Shown one piece after another: positions 23,801 through 36,062 of a stretch of DNA of 60,000 nt. The stretch is from Lingula anatina (lineage: Eukaryota > Brachiopoda > Lingulata > Lingulida > Lingulidae): positions 303,230 through 363,229 of the forward strand of contig NW_019775192.1 of NCBI RefSeq assembly GCF_001039355.2, read 5' to 3'. Both the position numbers and the translations under genes were made by a program. The first letter of the stretch is position 1. Every line of letters starts with the position of its first letter. The notes beneath the pieces were generated by a model. It was not told where the DNA came from. It saw only the letters and a list, made by a program, of their open reading frames with translations, and did no database searches.

Positions 23801-26800
23801 TATTTTTCTCATACTAAGATATGCCAAGACCATAATGCCATCTACATTCACAATGTATTTTCAGACCAATACTTGTGCATTAAAACTGTGTGTACCTGCT
23901 CTTTGCATCCTCAAGCATTTCCACTTTTGCTTTTTCCATTTCAAGTTGAGCCATTAACCTGGACTTCTCCTGTCTCAGTGAGGCATTCTGTGTTTCCAAG
24001 GCTGAAACTTTAGACTGGAGCTCAAGTACTTTCTCACTAGCTGTTCTCTCTCTCTCCACAGCCACTGCCAACTGACTCTGGGCATCATCTGCAATAAAAA
24101 ATGAGATTTATGAGACAAATTCCAAAGATCATCCAGTTTCAGGTCATCAGTTCAGAGCAAATGATTGTCTCAAATAGAAAAGTTTAACGAATCATACTTC
24201 TAATAAAAAAAATTTGGCATGCTTTCTCAAAGGTATGGTATAGATGAATGGAAACAAGGCTCCTGGGAGAGACGAAAACTTTTTTATGTGTGTTTGTTTT
24301 AAGACCGGATGGCATTATACAGTTTGTGTACAAATGCCATTTTTCACACTCAAGCAAAGTTAAAAAATCCATTGTGAAAATTGGCTTACGCAGTCTTTCT
24401 GTAAGATTCTTTTCCAAGCCCTCCCAGGAAGATGACTGAGCGGAGTAAGTGGACTGCAGATTTTCAATTTGTCGTAACAAGGGTCTTGTAGCTACACTGA
24501 CACTCTGCGTGAGTGTATTGTTTCTGCTTTCTGCCTCTTGCAGTCTCTGAAACAGAAGATTACAAAACTGAAGTTAAACCAAATTGTCTCAGAGTTTTTC
24601 AATGAAACTGAAACATGATAATAATATATCATTGTAATGCAAGTAATTTCTATCAAGATGAAAGCAGAGGGCTAAAAGTAGCACTCTGCTCAGCATTAAA
24701 AGTCTATAAAAGTTAATAATAGTTAATAAAAGTTAATAAATCAATACAATTTAACATAACAAAAATCTTTTCAAACCACACATTAAAAATTTTTACAAAG
24801 GATAACATGTCTACACCTGACACTGCACTACTCTCACCTGATGTGCATCTGATATTTCTTGGCGCAACATATCCTCTCTTCTACCATACTCCTTTTCCAT
24901 TCTAGACAGACCAAGTCTCAAGTCTTCCACCTGGAGAGAAAAAGCAAAATAACCAACCAAGGACAGAGCTCCTTAACTATAGCCTGAGTAATCCCTAGAT
25001 CTATAAAGAAGGATAAAAATCAATGAATTAACCCTCAAAATTATTTCTTATATAACATTAAGGAATATGTACTATTGCAATAACAGTAAAAAGGCAGTTG
25101 TATGCAAGGTGCCAATGTGTGTATTACTTGCTCACATTTTTTGTGAAATATCAACAGGCTGGGTAATGGGCAAGAGATTGTTTATTCAGCTGACTGACAG
25201 TATCAACATTCAATTTATGGAAGTCCATATAAAAAGGTTTATACATTATACATAAGATAATTTTTTAGTACCTGCATCATCAGTGATTCATTCTCTAGCT
25301 TGGCTTGCTGCTGCTGCTTCTCTAAGTTGAGTCTTAGTTCTTCTTTTGCTTGCATCTCTGTACTCAGTGCCAGCTCTTGTGCTTGACTTTCTTTGGCAAT
25401 ATTGGCTTTCTTCAATTCTACTATTTCCCTGAAACGACCCAATGAATACATTAAACATTGGTGGAATCTTTTCCGAATTCCAAATTTTGTTCCCCATCCC
25501 TTCCAAATCAAGGAGTCACTCTGTGTCCCAAAGTGGCCCTTTATTCAAAGATTTGATTGCAGCTGGGTTGGGAGATTAAAAAAAAACCCATGTTGGTATT
25601 ATATCATTTTTAAACTAGACTGGTAAGTCTCAAAATCTATGACCCAGATCACTGTATAAAAAACAGAATCAAAAGTTGCCAATACACCTACTTGTAGGAA
25701 CTGTCTAAAATTGATTGTAAACTTCTGTTCTTCTCTGCTGCATCCTCTAACTCGCTCTGAAATTGATACAAATATTTTCATTTTAAGCAGATAAACCTAT
25801 TACAGAACAAAACATTTACTTTTGCAGAGCCTAATTTTTATCAAATTTATTAACTTCAAATAGTTTTCTTACACCAATTCGAAACAAAATTAGGCAGTAT
25901 TCAAAAGATAGCATGTTATATACTTCATTATTTTAATTTGGTACCTTATGTCTTAATCAATATGCTATATACTACCTATAAAGCCAACCAGAGTTAATTT
26001 TTTCAAATCATTTTCTTAAATGTTATTGCTGGTCTTTTTTCATACCTTTAATTTCCAAATCTCTTTTTCCTGCTTCTGAACTGCTGCATTCAGTTGATTG
26101 ATTGCATCTAAAAAGAATGGTATTACACCATGGCTTTTATAAATTAAGTGTAAAATTAATGTGACAGTTGTCAAAGGGAAACATGTGCAACATTATGTAA
26201 TGGTCCTTTGCCAACTTATATTAAGATCTGTTTCATAATAACATTAAAATTTATTTAATGGTTTGTAAATAAGTTAAGTACTCATTTGATATGTTCTATA
26301 CTCACTACATAACCAACTAATCAATTACATACCTGTCTGTTTCTTTTCCAAAACTTCTTTAGAATCTAGCACTTCTTTTAGATGAGATATCTCATTTGCT
26401 TGCTCTTCAACTTTTTGCCTAAATGGACATGTAAAATACATGTAAATATTCTCACTGGTATTATGGCACATATATTGACATATCTGTGATGTAAGTGATT
26501 CATAAGAATCTATTGCATTAGTTTCTTTTTAATACAAAATTTAGAGAATACAGAGTGAAAGGTATTCTGGGGAAAGTCATATTCACTATCTCTGGGAAGC
26601 CAGGAAGGCTTGTCCATCCTTACTTTTTTGACTTAATCAAGCTCTCACTCTCTTTTTCTTTGGCTCTCAGCTTCTTGATGATATTATTGCTCTGAAGCTG
26701 TTGTTTTGATAATTTTTCACCTAAAAGAAAAGAAATACTTCTTGAAAAACTCTTTAGTTGCAACTGCATACATGACACTTTCAGCAGACTTCATTTTTCA

Positions 26801-29800
26801 TTAATTTTTATTTGTCAATCAAATAATGGATTATCACCAAAATCTACTAAATTTCCAGAAAATTTTATCGATGTTCCATTATCTGTTTTGAGTGTGGCTG
26901 TTAGCTAGTAAATAACAGAGGATAAAACATAAATTCCTTGGTGAAGCTAATTATCTAACTGTCAAATGGGCAACGTTTAGGTAGAATTATACATTGTACA
27001 AACCCTCCTCCAACAGCTCAGCAATTTGCTCATCCTTCTCCTTCATTAACTGTATTGTCTGACGGTCACGGATCCTTTACAAACAAGAAAACAAAAATTT
27101 GATGAAAAATAGTGGGGAAATGCATCAGTTCTAACTTATATTCTTGTAATGATTAAATTATCTACTTGTATTGATTTAAGCATGACACTACTGTTTCATA
27201 TAGGGAGGGGGGAATCTAATTTCTGAGAAAAAAATCAAACATTATTTAGATAAAAAAATAATGAAGGTACAACGTAAAACACACTTTTTCTTCAGCTCCT
27301 CTTCAGCTGATGTCAACTGCCTCTTCATATTGTCTCTTTCCTGCAAAGAAAAATAATAAATTGTTATATTTAATTTCCCTAAAGTATTACTCCCATTTCA
27401 AACTTCACGTTCAAAAGAGTGAAATTAATGTTGCTATATGACTAGCCACTTTTGTAACATACTGTAAAAGGACGCATACACACACACACACACAACCGGA
27501 TACATGCAACATGATTACCTTATAAGCTGCCTGCAGCTTCTTTTCCATTTCAGTGAGTCTGTGTCCAAACTCTTCTGACAGTGTTGTCACATCTGTCAAC
27601 TCCTCTTCATGAGATTTCTGCATTTGTTGCAGTTGGCTAGATAATGAGATATAAATCAAACATAATTTTTACCCATCAAAGGCTGCCACCTCTTTGGAAC
27701 ACTTGAAAGAATATATTTCCGAAAGGATGCAACAAGACAAAAACCAATTTAAAGAACAAAAATGCAATTTTTACAAAGCATTTTCTTACTTTCTCAAAAT
27801 AGAATTTTCTTCTGACAGGTCCATGTTTTCCTTGCTTTGCTGAAGCAGCTTGTTCTCTCTTGCTTCTAAAATTTCTGCAGTTTCAGCTAGTTTCTAAAAT
27901 GGCAAACTTGATATTCAGCCAACAGATTATAAAATGTCTTACACCTTCACTCATCAACAATATGCTGCCCAGAGAGATACAGTTCTGACTTAATATTATA
28001 AAATATATCAGGAGGATAAATATGATTAAAATTTATTTCAGAAAGGATTAAATTGGTCTAAAAAAGGCATATGAAACAACATTAATATAAATGAGGAAGT
28101 ATCATAAACCAGAGAGCAAAAAGCTCTGAGAGAAAGAGAGAGACAGAGATAGAGATAGAGAGAATGTCATTTTCTTCTATACAAACATGTTATGCACACA
28201 TCACAAAACAAACAGTGTACTCTCCAATTGGTGTTATCGAAAAAAGAATGCACAAATTTTATTACTCGAGTTCCAACATACACTTAAAAGAAATCTTTTA
28301 TTTACCAATAAACATTAGAAGCAAACTGAAATTCATGCAAATGTCAATCACAGTTACAAAAAAATGTGCACATAAAACATTTAAGGAACATGTCATGTGC
28401 TTGATACCACATATTTAACTTATTTCTTGGAACTGATTAAAATGTATTATAAATATATCAATATCCCTTAATGTAACACATCATCCTTTCATAATGATCC
28501 AATTGTTATTTTCACTGAACATTTTACCATTTGTAAGCATTTTATTTCCAAATCATACCAACAAGCTGTGACACAAGCAAGCCTGTGCAAACATTAAAAA
28601 ATGCTATCCAATCATTAAGTAAATTTAATATTTTGAAAAAGTGTCTTCACATAATTTTTTCATAATTGCATTACAGGCTTAGCTTGCATCTGCCACTTAA
28701 AACATTTGCCTCATCTCTATAAATCAAGGAAAGGTTGATTTAAAATGATTGTCCAATTCGATGAATTTCCTCTTGCCAAATTAAAAAATTGAACTTTTTC
28801 TTTCACCAACACCATTTCATGTGACTAACTTCATCAGTTAAAAGATGGAATACACCAATAAATGTAGGAAATTGCCTGCTTATTTTTGGCACTTCCATAA
28901 TCATGTTAGGGTTATAGATCCTCAATACACTGAAAATGTCCAACCAAGTCAAGAAAGCTGCAAGTCCATAAGAAAATTATAGGTGATGAAAAACCTACCA
29001 ATAATGTCTAATATATGAAATGTAAACATCATGTTCCATTTGTAAAAGTTAATATAAAAAATCAAGCAGTAAATCTCATCTTGAATCATCCTGATTTACC
29101 TTAGAACCATATTAAAATTAAAAGAATTTTGATTTTCCATATCAGACATTATGTTCTCAAGGATTTCCATCAGTATCACATCCTGTTTTCATCAGTTTTC
29201 TCCAAAATATCTTGAGTCTTCCTCAGAGGCAAAAAACTGAAATAGGCCAAGTTTTTGGCCTAAAAGTTTACATCAATTTTTAGACTCTTTGCAAAACGGG
29301 GCCACCGATCTTGAAAACTGTTGAGAAAAGGACTTTCAGTTTCTTAAGACTTTGCAAGGCATGATAATAAGCAGATAGCAGCTTTAACAGAGAGCACACT
29401 GTGCACCCAGCTTACCTTGGCCAGTTCAGCATTGGGAAGGTTAGGGTCTATTGACTGGCAAAGAAAATTAGGGAATCGCTACAGTAGGAATGGTGTTTAA
29501 TATGAGGCCTTTTTCTCATTGAATGATTTACTTAGACGATACAGTTGCATGGGTACATTTTGAGAGACTGAAAACTTAACAGAGTTTTGTACATTAAGAT
29601 GTTTTTTCTGTATCTGCATACTAGTAGATACTGTGGAAACATACACTTTCATGTTATAAGATAATGCTGGGGCATGAAAAATTCATTGGGGAAAATTTGC
29701 TGATTCAAGCTGATTGTGTGACAGCAGGATTTTTTGGGTGAAAACAGTAATATCACTTTCACACAGGTCTTCCTCGCCCTCCCAGCTATCAACGAAGTGT

Positions 29801-32800
29801 CTATTTTTATTACGCTAATATTAAGATAAGTATTTCACATAAAAGACAAGGGTAAAAGCTATTTTGCCAAATGTGGGTCTTTTTATAACATGCCGAAACC
29901 CTTAATAGCTTGACTATTGTGGAGGCACCTACAAAGAGCTCTCCAGCACTACATGGTCAATTCATAAATTTTCACCCACTGTAGGAAGTGAACTTTAAGG
30001 CCCCTCAAAGTGTACTGTTACAACTGTATCACTAAAGTATACCACTCAGTGACAAGGGCCTTATTGTCATCAACATTGGTGAAGTCTTTTTGTCAAAACT
30101 GTTTTCAGTTGAGAGGGATTATCAAGATTTGTTAGGTATCTTTTCAGCATGATACCTGATTATGTTTTGCTCATCATAGGCAGCAGTTTAGATCCCTCTT
30201 TTGTGCCATCCATCAACATCATATTAAATGTCAGTAAGGTGCACTGGTTTTCTATGGTGAGTATATCATAATCAGATAGCTTATTTAGATTTGAAACCAA
30301 CTCATTATTATACTTTGACTCACTAATATGATTATTTCATTTTTACCTTACTGTAGGGATACTAAACCAAATTTTATTTTAGGAAATATAACTAATTATC
30401 TTGGTTCATAACAGTGAGAAATAACTACATTCTCCGATTCCACCAGTACTTTCATGAATTAACACAGATTGCACAAGGCAACATCACATTGCAAAGCGCT
30501 TAAAATTTATAGTCTACTTGCATCTGTAATGTTTATTTTGATTTGATATTTGTTATTAGAACCCATTATATCCTATTTTACTTCTCATGCAAAATTAAGT
30601 AAGTTTATAAGATAAATATCCATTTACATGCTTCATTACATACATGCTACCTGTTAATTATGATGCAAAACCTACAGGCTGTCAGTGACGTCTATCTTTA
30701 CATAAAAAAGCATTCCATTGGTTCAGAATAATTCAAATGCAGTATTAAATACCAATAAAATCTGCAAGCATTAGGTATACCTACCTTTAAAAGCTTTTGA
30801 GGATGATAAGGATCTTCACTTTCATCTGATGAAAAACCTAAATAAAAAGACAAGAATACTTTGATCATGCTAAACAATACTGTTAGTTTCTTAATTAGTG
30901 TTTAAATCCATGGGTGTTGTATATATAAAGAATGGTGATGACTTAACCTTTTCAAAGGAGAAAATTATGAATTTTACAGATAGATTCAGACTTTTCTAAG
31001 GTTATTAATGCTTGAAATTAGAACATTCCTATTGCATGGCAGCAACAAAACTGAAAAACAGGCTATCCTATAATTCTATTCTATACAGTAAAAGCACCAC
31101 ATGCAATATAAAAATATAATTTTAATGATTCCAAAATTTTGCATCTGAAAAATTAATAATTTTCCCCATTAAACAGATCAAGCCATTACTGTAATTTTAC
31201 AAAGTTGTTTCAGATACAGCTTCAATGACCCTTTTCTTTAAAAAGAAGAATTTACTTCACATTAATGCTGTTATTGTATGTGGATGAAAAGCATAATGAC
31301 AGCTAGATAACATTTTCAAAATAATCTATATTAAAATTTTTCAAGCTTACCTTTACTTGAACCATGCCTTTTGTCAGGGTTCTTGCCTGCCAGCAAATCC
31401 AGTCTGTCTAGATTTTCTGGGCTCTGTCTGTCATTAGAGCTACAACTGTCATGGCTGTCATTGCGGCGATGTCCAGGAACCATGCTTCTCACACTCCTGA
31501 AACATACAGCATGTAAGCCCACTGATCATGCTACTGACAAAAAAATCTAGATTCAAAACATTACTTAAAATAACATTTGTTAAAGCAAGTTTTAGGGCAT
31601 TTACATCTTTTAAAAATATTATGCACAACTGGTCATATATGTAAAAATAAAGAGAGGCTTACTCCTGATGTTAGTTAAGCATTACCTGCTCAAAGCTTGT
31701 CGCAGTGGGGACAAATCAAATGGTTTTTCCTTTCCATCTCCGTTGGGTGTGGGTATGGACAAGATTTCAATGTCTGAAGAATTAGTGGTATCCATTTCAT
31801 CCCCAGAAGTATGCCCACTATTCTGACTGGATTCTACTTTCACAAGGTCAGACTTTTCACTGGACAATGGTGATTCCAAATCCTCTGTTTTGGTGCTCTC
31901 TGCCATTGCATCATCAATCATACATTTAACAAAGGAAGAACTACTAGAAGATGACACCATAGACTGTGCCATTGTGGTAGCCTCAGTTTGCTTATCACTT
32001 TCTTCACAATCTACAGGTACACTCTCATTTTTAGTTTCAGAAATGGACAAATTTTCCACAGTAACTGTGTCCTCTGATGTATCCAATTCTGCTTTCTGAT
32101 TTTCTTCCAATTTGGAACTTTCTCCTTCTGGGAGGTTCACCTCCTTTTCAACACTTGGAATATATCCTTCCTTTTCAGCAGCACCCTTAACCATGCCGTC
32201 ACTCCCACAGAGACTTTCTTCAGTTTCCTTTACTTTAATATATGTGACGTCAGAAAAAATGCTATTACTACTGTCTGAGGAATCTTTCTGTTCATTATTG
32301 TGATAAACAGTGATGGTGCTTGATGTATCGCTACTTGTAGATACAGAGCTTGTGGAATGATCTCTTAAAATACTCTCCAGTCCGTTGTTTGTTAAACTAT
32401 CCTCTTTCACAACTGAAGACTCAGTTACCTTTTCCACATCAACAGTCTCAGAGCCAGATTCACTCTTTGGTACACTCTTCTCCTCTGTTTTATCTACACA
32501 TAGAGCATTTCCTGCTCCTGCAGTGTCTCTGTTGGAATCCATTTCTGTGTTATCTTTCTTGGGCTCATCTTCTTGTGGTATCTGGTCATTTACTGAGATG
32601 TCTTCCATTAAAAATTCTTGTTCCTTATCTTTCTCCTGATTAGTCTCCAGTATTTCTGAAACAGCCTGTGCCATGGCATCAGTGTTTGATACATCACCAC
32701 TGTCTTTCACTTCATTCTGATCATCACTCTGATCAATTGGTAAAGTTTCAGAGAAACCAACGTCCGTCTTTTCTTCTTGAGCTGTCTGCAATTCTTCATT

Positions 32801-34033
32801 GCTTCCTACATGTGTATCAGTCTTTAAAGCACCCACTATTACATTTTCACCAAAATTAACACCTTCAATATTTTCTGATGGACCATCAGACTCCCCTATT
32901 TTTTCCTCACTCACATTCTTTTCTTCTGTCACATCAGTAGCATCTTCAAAATTTTCAACTGATTTTTTCACATCATTTTCACTTGTACTGTCAGTGTAAT
33001 CTAAGCACTTATCCATCCACTCGCCTATCTGCTGAGGCTTTGCAGGTACTTCAGCTAACTCATTGTTTTCCTCTGCAGCAATCACACTTTGTTTGTGTTC
33101 TGTGATTTCATCTGTTCTTTTCTCAGTTTCTGTAGTCTCTGACAGGGTTTCCTTTCCAGAATCAACAAAATTCAACATTTCCTCTGCAGCATTTACCTGT
33201 TCCATAGATACAGAACTTGTGCCGTCACTCTGTTGCACCTGGCTTTTAGCATATTGTGCTTTCTTTTTAGCCCCCAGCTTTAAAGCAGTACTCTTTCTTG
33301 TTGGTGACTTAGGTCCAACAGAAAGTGACTTTGGGGATGAAGCTTCACTTAAGTTTTCAAGGCTTTCTGATTTCTGTTCTTCCTCTATGACAGACTCAGA
33401 GCTTGTCTGATGACTGTCAAATTTACCAGCGCTATCCTTATCATCTTTCCACCAGTTCCATTGTTTCCACTGCTGGGATTTTTTGTCCGAGTCCTTGTTT
33501 TCAGTTTTCTGTGAAATAGTGGAGCTGGACCAACTGTTCCAAAAATTATCTTCTTGACTAGTTTTCTTGGACTGAGAAGATGCCTTTTTTGGAGATGATG
33601 CAAGACCTATAACAGCAATGTAATCCATTAGAAAGTGTATATAGCAAAGCAGTGTCTGGCACAATCTATTCTGTTTCTGAACATCTGGATGTTCAATGTC
33701 ATGTGGGCAATATCAAATATTAATATCATAATAAAAATAACTGACAGTAGCATACCACGTATATTCATATCAAGTAATAAATAATGAATAGTCTGATATT
33801 ATTTAAGAATAAAAAGCTTATGCAAACAGCATCTTTAAAAGAAACTTAAGCAAGACAGAAAACATACATGAGTAGATCTCGAAAAGAAAAAAATCAGCAG
33901 ACAACTTACCCTTTGTGTCATCTAATTCTCCATCTTCTTCCTGTATATCAAGCACCTTGTCAATTTTCTTCTGAGCAGTTTTCAGAGCCTGTTGGGCAAG
34001 GTTGGAAAACCCTGCTGCTTCCCACCAACTCAT
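20861..34033 (-). CDS. TMF1: TMF1, TATA element modulatory factor 1 (Golgi golgin)
   Basis: Twenty-four coding exons, in transcript order: 34033-33910, 33606-31686, 31496-31351, 30837-30785, 29454-29416, 27893-27790, 27636-27519, 27340-27285, 27074-27004, 26720-26624, 26418-26333, 26107-26046, 25756-25692, 25428-25272, 24930-24838, 24546-24390, 24088-23896, 23356-23287, 23015-22923, 22583-22473, 22105-21953, 21748-21623, 21306-21196 and 20893-20861. Every junction keeps frame, giving 1412 residues. The N-terminus MSWWEAAGFSNLAQQALKTA and DKVLDIQEED match the conserved TMF1 start. A very long acidic, Ser/Glu-rich unstructured region is encoded by exon 2 (639 codons). The remainder is coiled coil, including PLLRQIENLQSTYSAQSSSW, VAVERERTASE and the C-terminal DLDQRYNALLQMYGEK...LYKTQ block that corresponds to the Rab6-binding TMF domain. 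TMF1 is a Golgi tether for Rab6 vesicles, also called ARA160. Vertebrate TMF1 is about 1090 residues; the extra length is mainly exon 2. The last exon encodes only ten residues (IDLLFMNQSS), which replaces the vertebrate IDELLRQ ending. Confidence 0.95.
27478..27494. repeat. (CA)n microsatellite in a TMF1 intron
   Basis: A run of about eight AC dinucleotides starts 25 bases below the donor of the exon at 27519-27636. It is a likely length polymorphism. Confidence 0.7.
28127..28163. repeat. GA-rich simple repeat in a TMF1 intron
   Basis: A purine run of GAGAGA, GACAGA and GATAGA units. The flanking intron (27894-29415) otherwise shows no gene. Confidence 0.6.
29416..29454 (-). other. Candidate 39-nt cassette exon of TMF1
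   Basis: The exon encodes SIDPNLPNAELAK, starts after TTTGCCAG and ends AAG|GTAAGC. It is phase 0 on both sides and is isolated between introns of about 1.3 and 1.5 kb, so inclusion or skipping would both keep the frame. Whether it is alternatively spliced cannot be told from DNA. Confidence 0.55.
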
Positions 34034-34758
34034 GGTGTTTCTGATTTTTTGAAGCTACCTAAAATCATATTTGCAAATTATATGAGCTGTGTATGAATAT
34101 TTTATAATACACATAGTGATACAATGTGCCAATGTTTATCTAAGCTGGTTAAGCTAATTTATTTTACACTGTGTCAATGTATATATGTACACACTTTCTT
34201 ATTCATTTGTATTAAGTTACGTAACATTTTGTCATTTTGTTAATAGATATAATTATATTATACTGCAAAATCAATTGATGTGTTTGAGAAGTATGGATAT
34301 TTGCATGGGTAGGCCTTTTGTCAGGCAATGTTGAGCATCTATATCAGTACATGCCTATTTCTAATATACAGAAATCTAACTGAAATGATGAGTGTGTAAG
34401 GTAGTGTTATGCTATGAAACAAATTGAACTTAGACCTATATGTATATTGAATCTAAACTAACAATATATATGTGCTTGATAAAAAATTACTATCTGTACA
34501 TTTTTTTTTAACACAGCAATCAAAATTTTAAATTTGGATTATTATATCAAAGATAGAATAATTTGGTTCATTCTTCCTTCTTTAAACAAAAAAACTTTCC
34601 AGTTCATTGACTGATGATATAAAATGACATTACAGAAAAATTTTACGTGTGAAATGGCCCAATCTTTCATTTTATATCAGTGAGCTTCATCAAAAAATTA
34701 GTAAGTAATTGCCACGGCCCATACTAATTCAGGTGAATAACAGTGATATTGATCAAAG

Positions 34759-34925
34759 GGACCATTCCCAGACCCTATTGAAGCTGCTAGTGGGTAATTA
34801 ATTATCGTTAAGCAGCTTCTGTAGACATGCCAGACGTCTAAGTTGCTTAAGCTGAAAACAATTTAGCAAGAACCCTTTCGGAGATGGGTCAATCCTGTTA
34901 GATTGATCTAGGTACGGGAGCCCAG
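34759..34925. mobile_element. Dispersed repeat, copy 2
   Basis: The left end reads GGACCATTCCCAGACC and the reverse complement of the right end reads CTGGGCTCCCGTACC, a weak terminal inverted repeat. TCAAAG at 34753-34758 and 34926-34931 is a possible target duplication. The inner part (34825-34925) matches 19003-19110. It lies upstream of the TMF1 start codon within the probable leader intron (34056-35693). Confidence 0.45.
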
Positions 34926-35693
34926 TCAAAGTCACCACATAAATGAACTGAAGAAAACATTGGAAATCAAAAACTTTATGTCCAAGCATGGCTACTTTCC
35001 TACAACATAACTACCCTCATCAAAATTATGTTTCCCACATAAAAGTGCCTCTGCACTGTTGCTTCCCCACAATGATACACCCCCTCATCAGTTTTTGAAT
35101 GAATACTGGAAAATTTAGTCAATTTCTGTTTTCAGCTCACGGTATTTTCAGCAAAGGTTTTACAATAAAGAATTTCGATATATGTCAGATTTTTAACAGT
35201 GGGTAGTAAAGGTGCAGATAAATAGTTGTGTGGGGGATTAATGACAAGGGGAGTAACGGTGCAGAGGAGGAATAATGCGAGGACATATATAGGTACAGTA
35301 TGTAACAGCTAGTGAGGGGGGGGGGGAATGCAAATGTACGAAAAACGTCCTATCCAAAACCGAAAGATATGTTTATGATTTTCACTATTGGTAAATAGTA
35401 CTGATTTTATTATTAAAGAACCCATTATAAAATGTGCAGAAATAAACGAGCGTGTATCAACTGTCTCAACTGTATCGTTCACTTTCAGAATACCAAGCCG
35501 CATTGCAGGGCTTGTGCCAAGTTGTGGCAAAGCATATATAGCTGTAACCGAGACCACCCAAAAGGTAATGCCCCATAATATTTCATGGGAATAATGAACA
35601 ATTTTAGTAAAGATATGTCAAAAGTTTTCATATGTTCATATTTCAGAGACCAATCTACCAGTTATTTGAAACAAGCGGCCTATTTTTACATAC

Positions 35694-35760
35694 CTCTAAC
35701 TCAGACTGTTTATGTTGGCACTTCCGTCGGACATCTTTGCTGACGTCAGGACACTTGCTA
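35694..35760 (-). promoter_or_regulatory. TMF1 noncoding first exon and promoter with a CRE
   Basis: The TMF1 start codon is preceded by an acceptor (TGATTTTAG|GTAGC, exon start near 34055), so a noncoding upstream exon is expected. A good donor (GTTAGAG|GTATGT) ends an exon whose lowest coordinate is 35694. Just above it the + strand reads GCTGACGTCAGG with a perfect CRE core TGACGTCA near 35740. The pairing of exon and promoter is inference. Confidence 0.45.
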
Positions 35761-35952
35761 AAAGTTCATTTTAATCACAGGAATAGTGTTAAACATAACT
35801 AAGCAACATTTTCAACCAGAAAGTACTTTTTGTGTGATTTCTTATAAATCATAAACCTTCGTATACACGGAATTTCAATGGAACAGATAGTTATTTTCGT
35901 CAGAAATAACCTTTTGTTCAAATCCTTACAATAGATGCACTTATCTCAACGA

Positions 35953-36062
35953 GCTCCGGTGGCACAATCGGTTAGCGCGCCGTACTTATAAATAGTAACT
36001 TCCGCCCTACGTCGTAGGGTTGAGGCATGCGGAGGTTGTGAGTTCGATCCTCACCCGGAGCA
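35953..36062 (+). tRNA. tRNA-Ile (anticodon UAU) with an intron
   Basis: The acceptor stem GCTCCGG (35953-35959) pairs with CCGGAGC (36055-36061) and is followed by discriminator A. The D arm reads GGCACAATCGGTTAGC. The anticodon stem CCGTA pairs with TGCGG (one G-U), and the anticodon TAT is at 35987-35989. The T arm is GTGAG TTCGATC CTCAC. An intron of about 35 nt (35991-36025) follows A37, the canonical position. The sequence closely follows animal tRNA-Ile(UAU), a tRNA that reads AUA codons and normally has an intron. Internal A and B boxes are intact and a T run for polymerase III termination starts at 36066. It lies some 200 bp from the TMF1 promoter. Confidence 0.95.
36005..36019 (+). 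other. Hairpin within the tRNA intron
   Basis: CCCTAC, loop GTC, GTAGGG: a perfect six-base-pair stem inside the tRNA-Ile intron. It could position the precursor for the splicing endonuclease; this is inference. Confidence 0.6.

Noticed and set aside
31890-33410. Several plus-strand open frames of 60-115 codons
   Set aside because: They are antisense shadows of the large TMF1 exon 2 and have its complementary Ser/Leu-rich bias.
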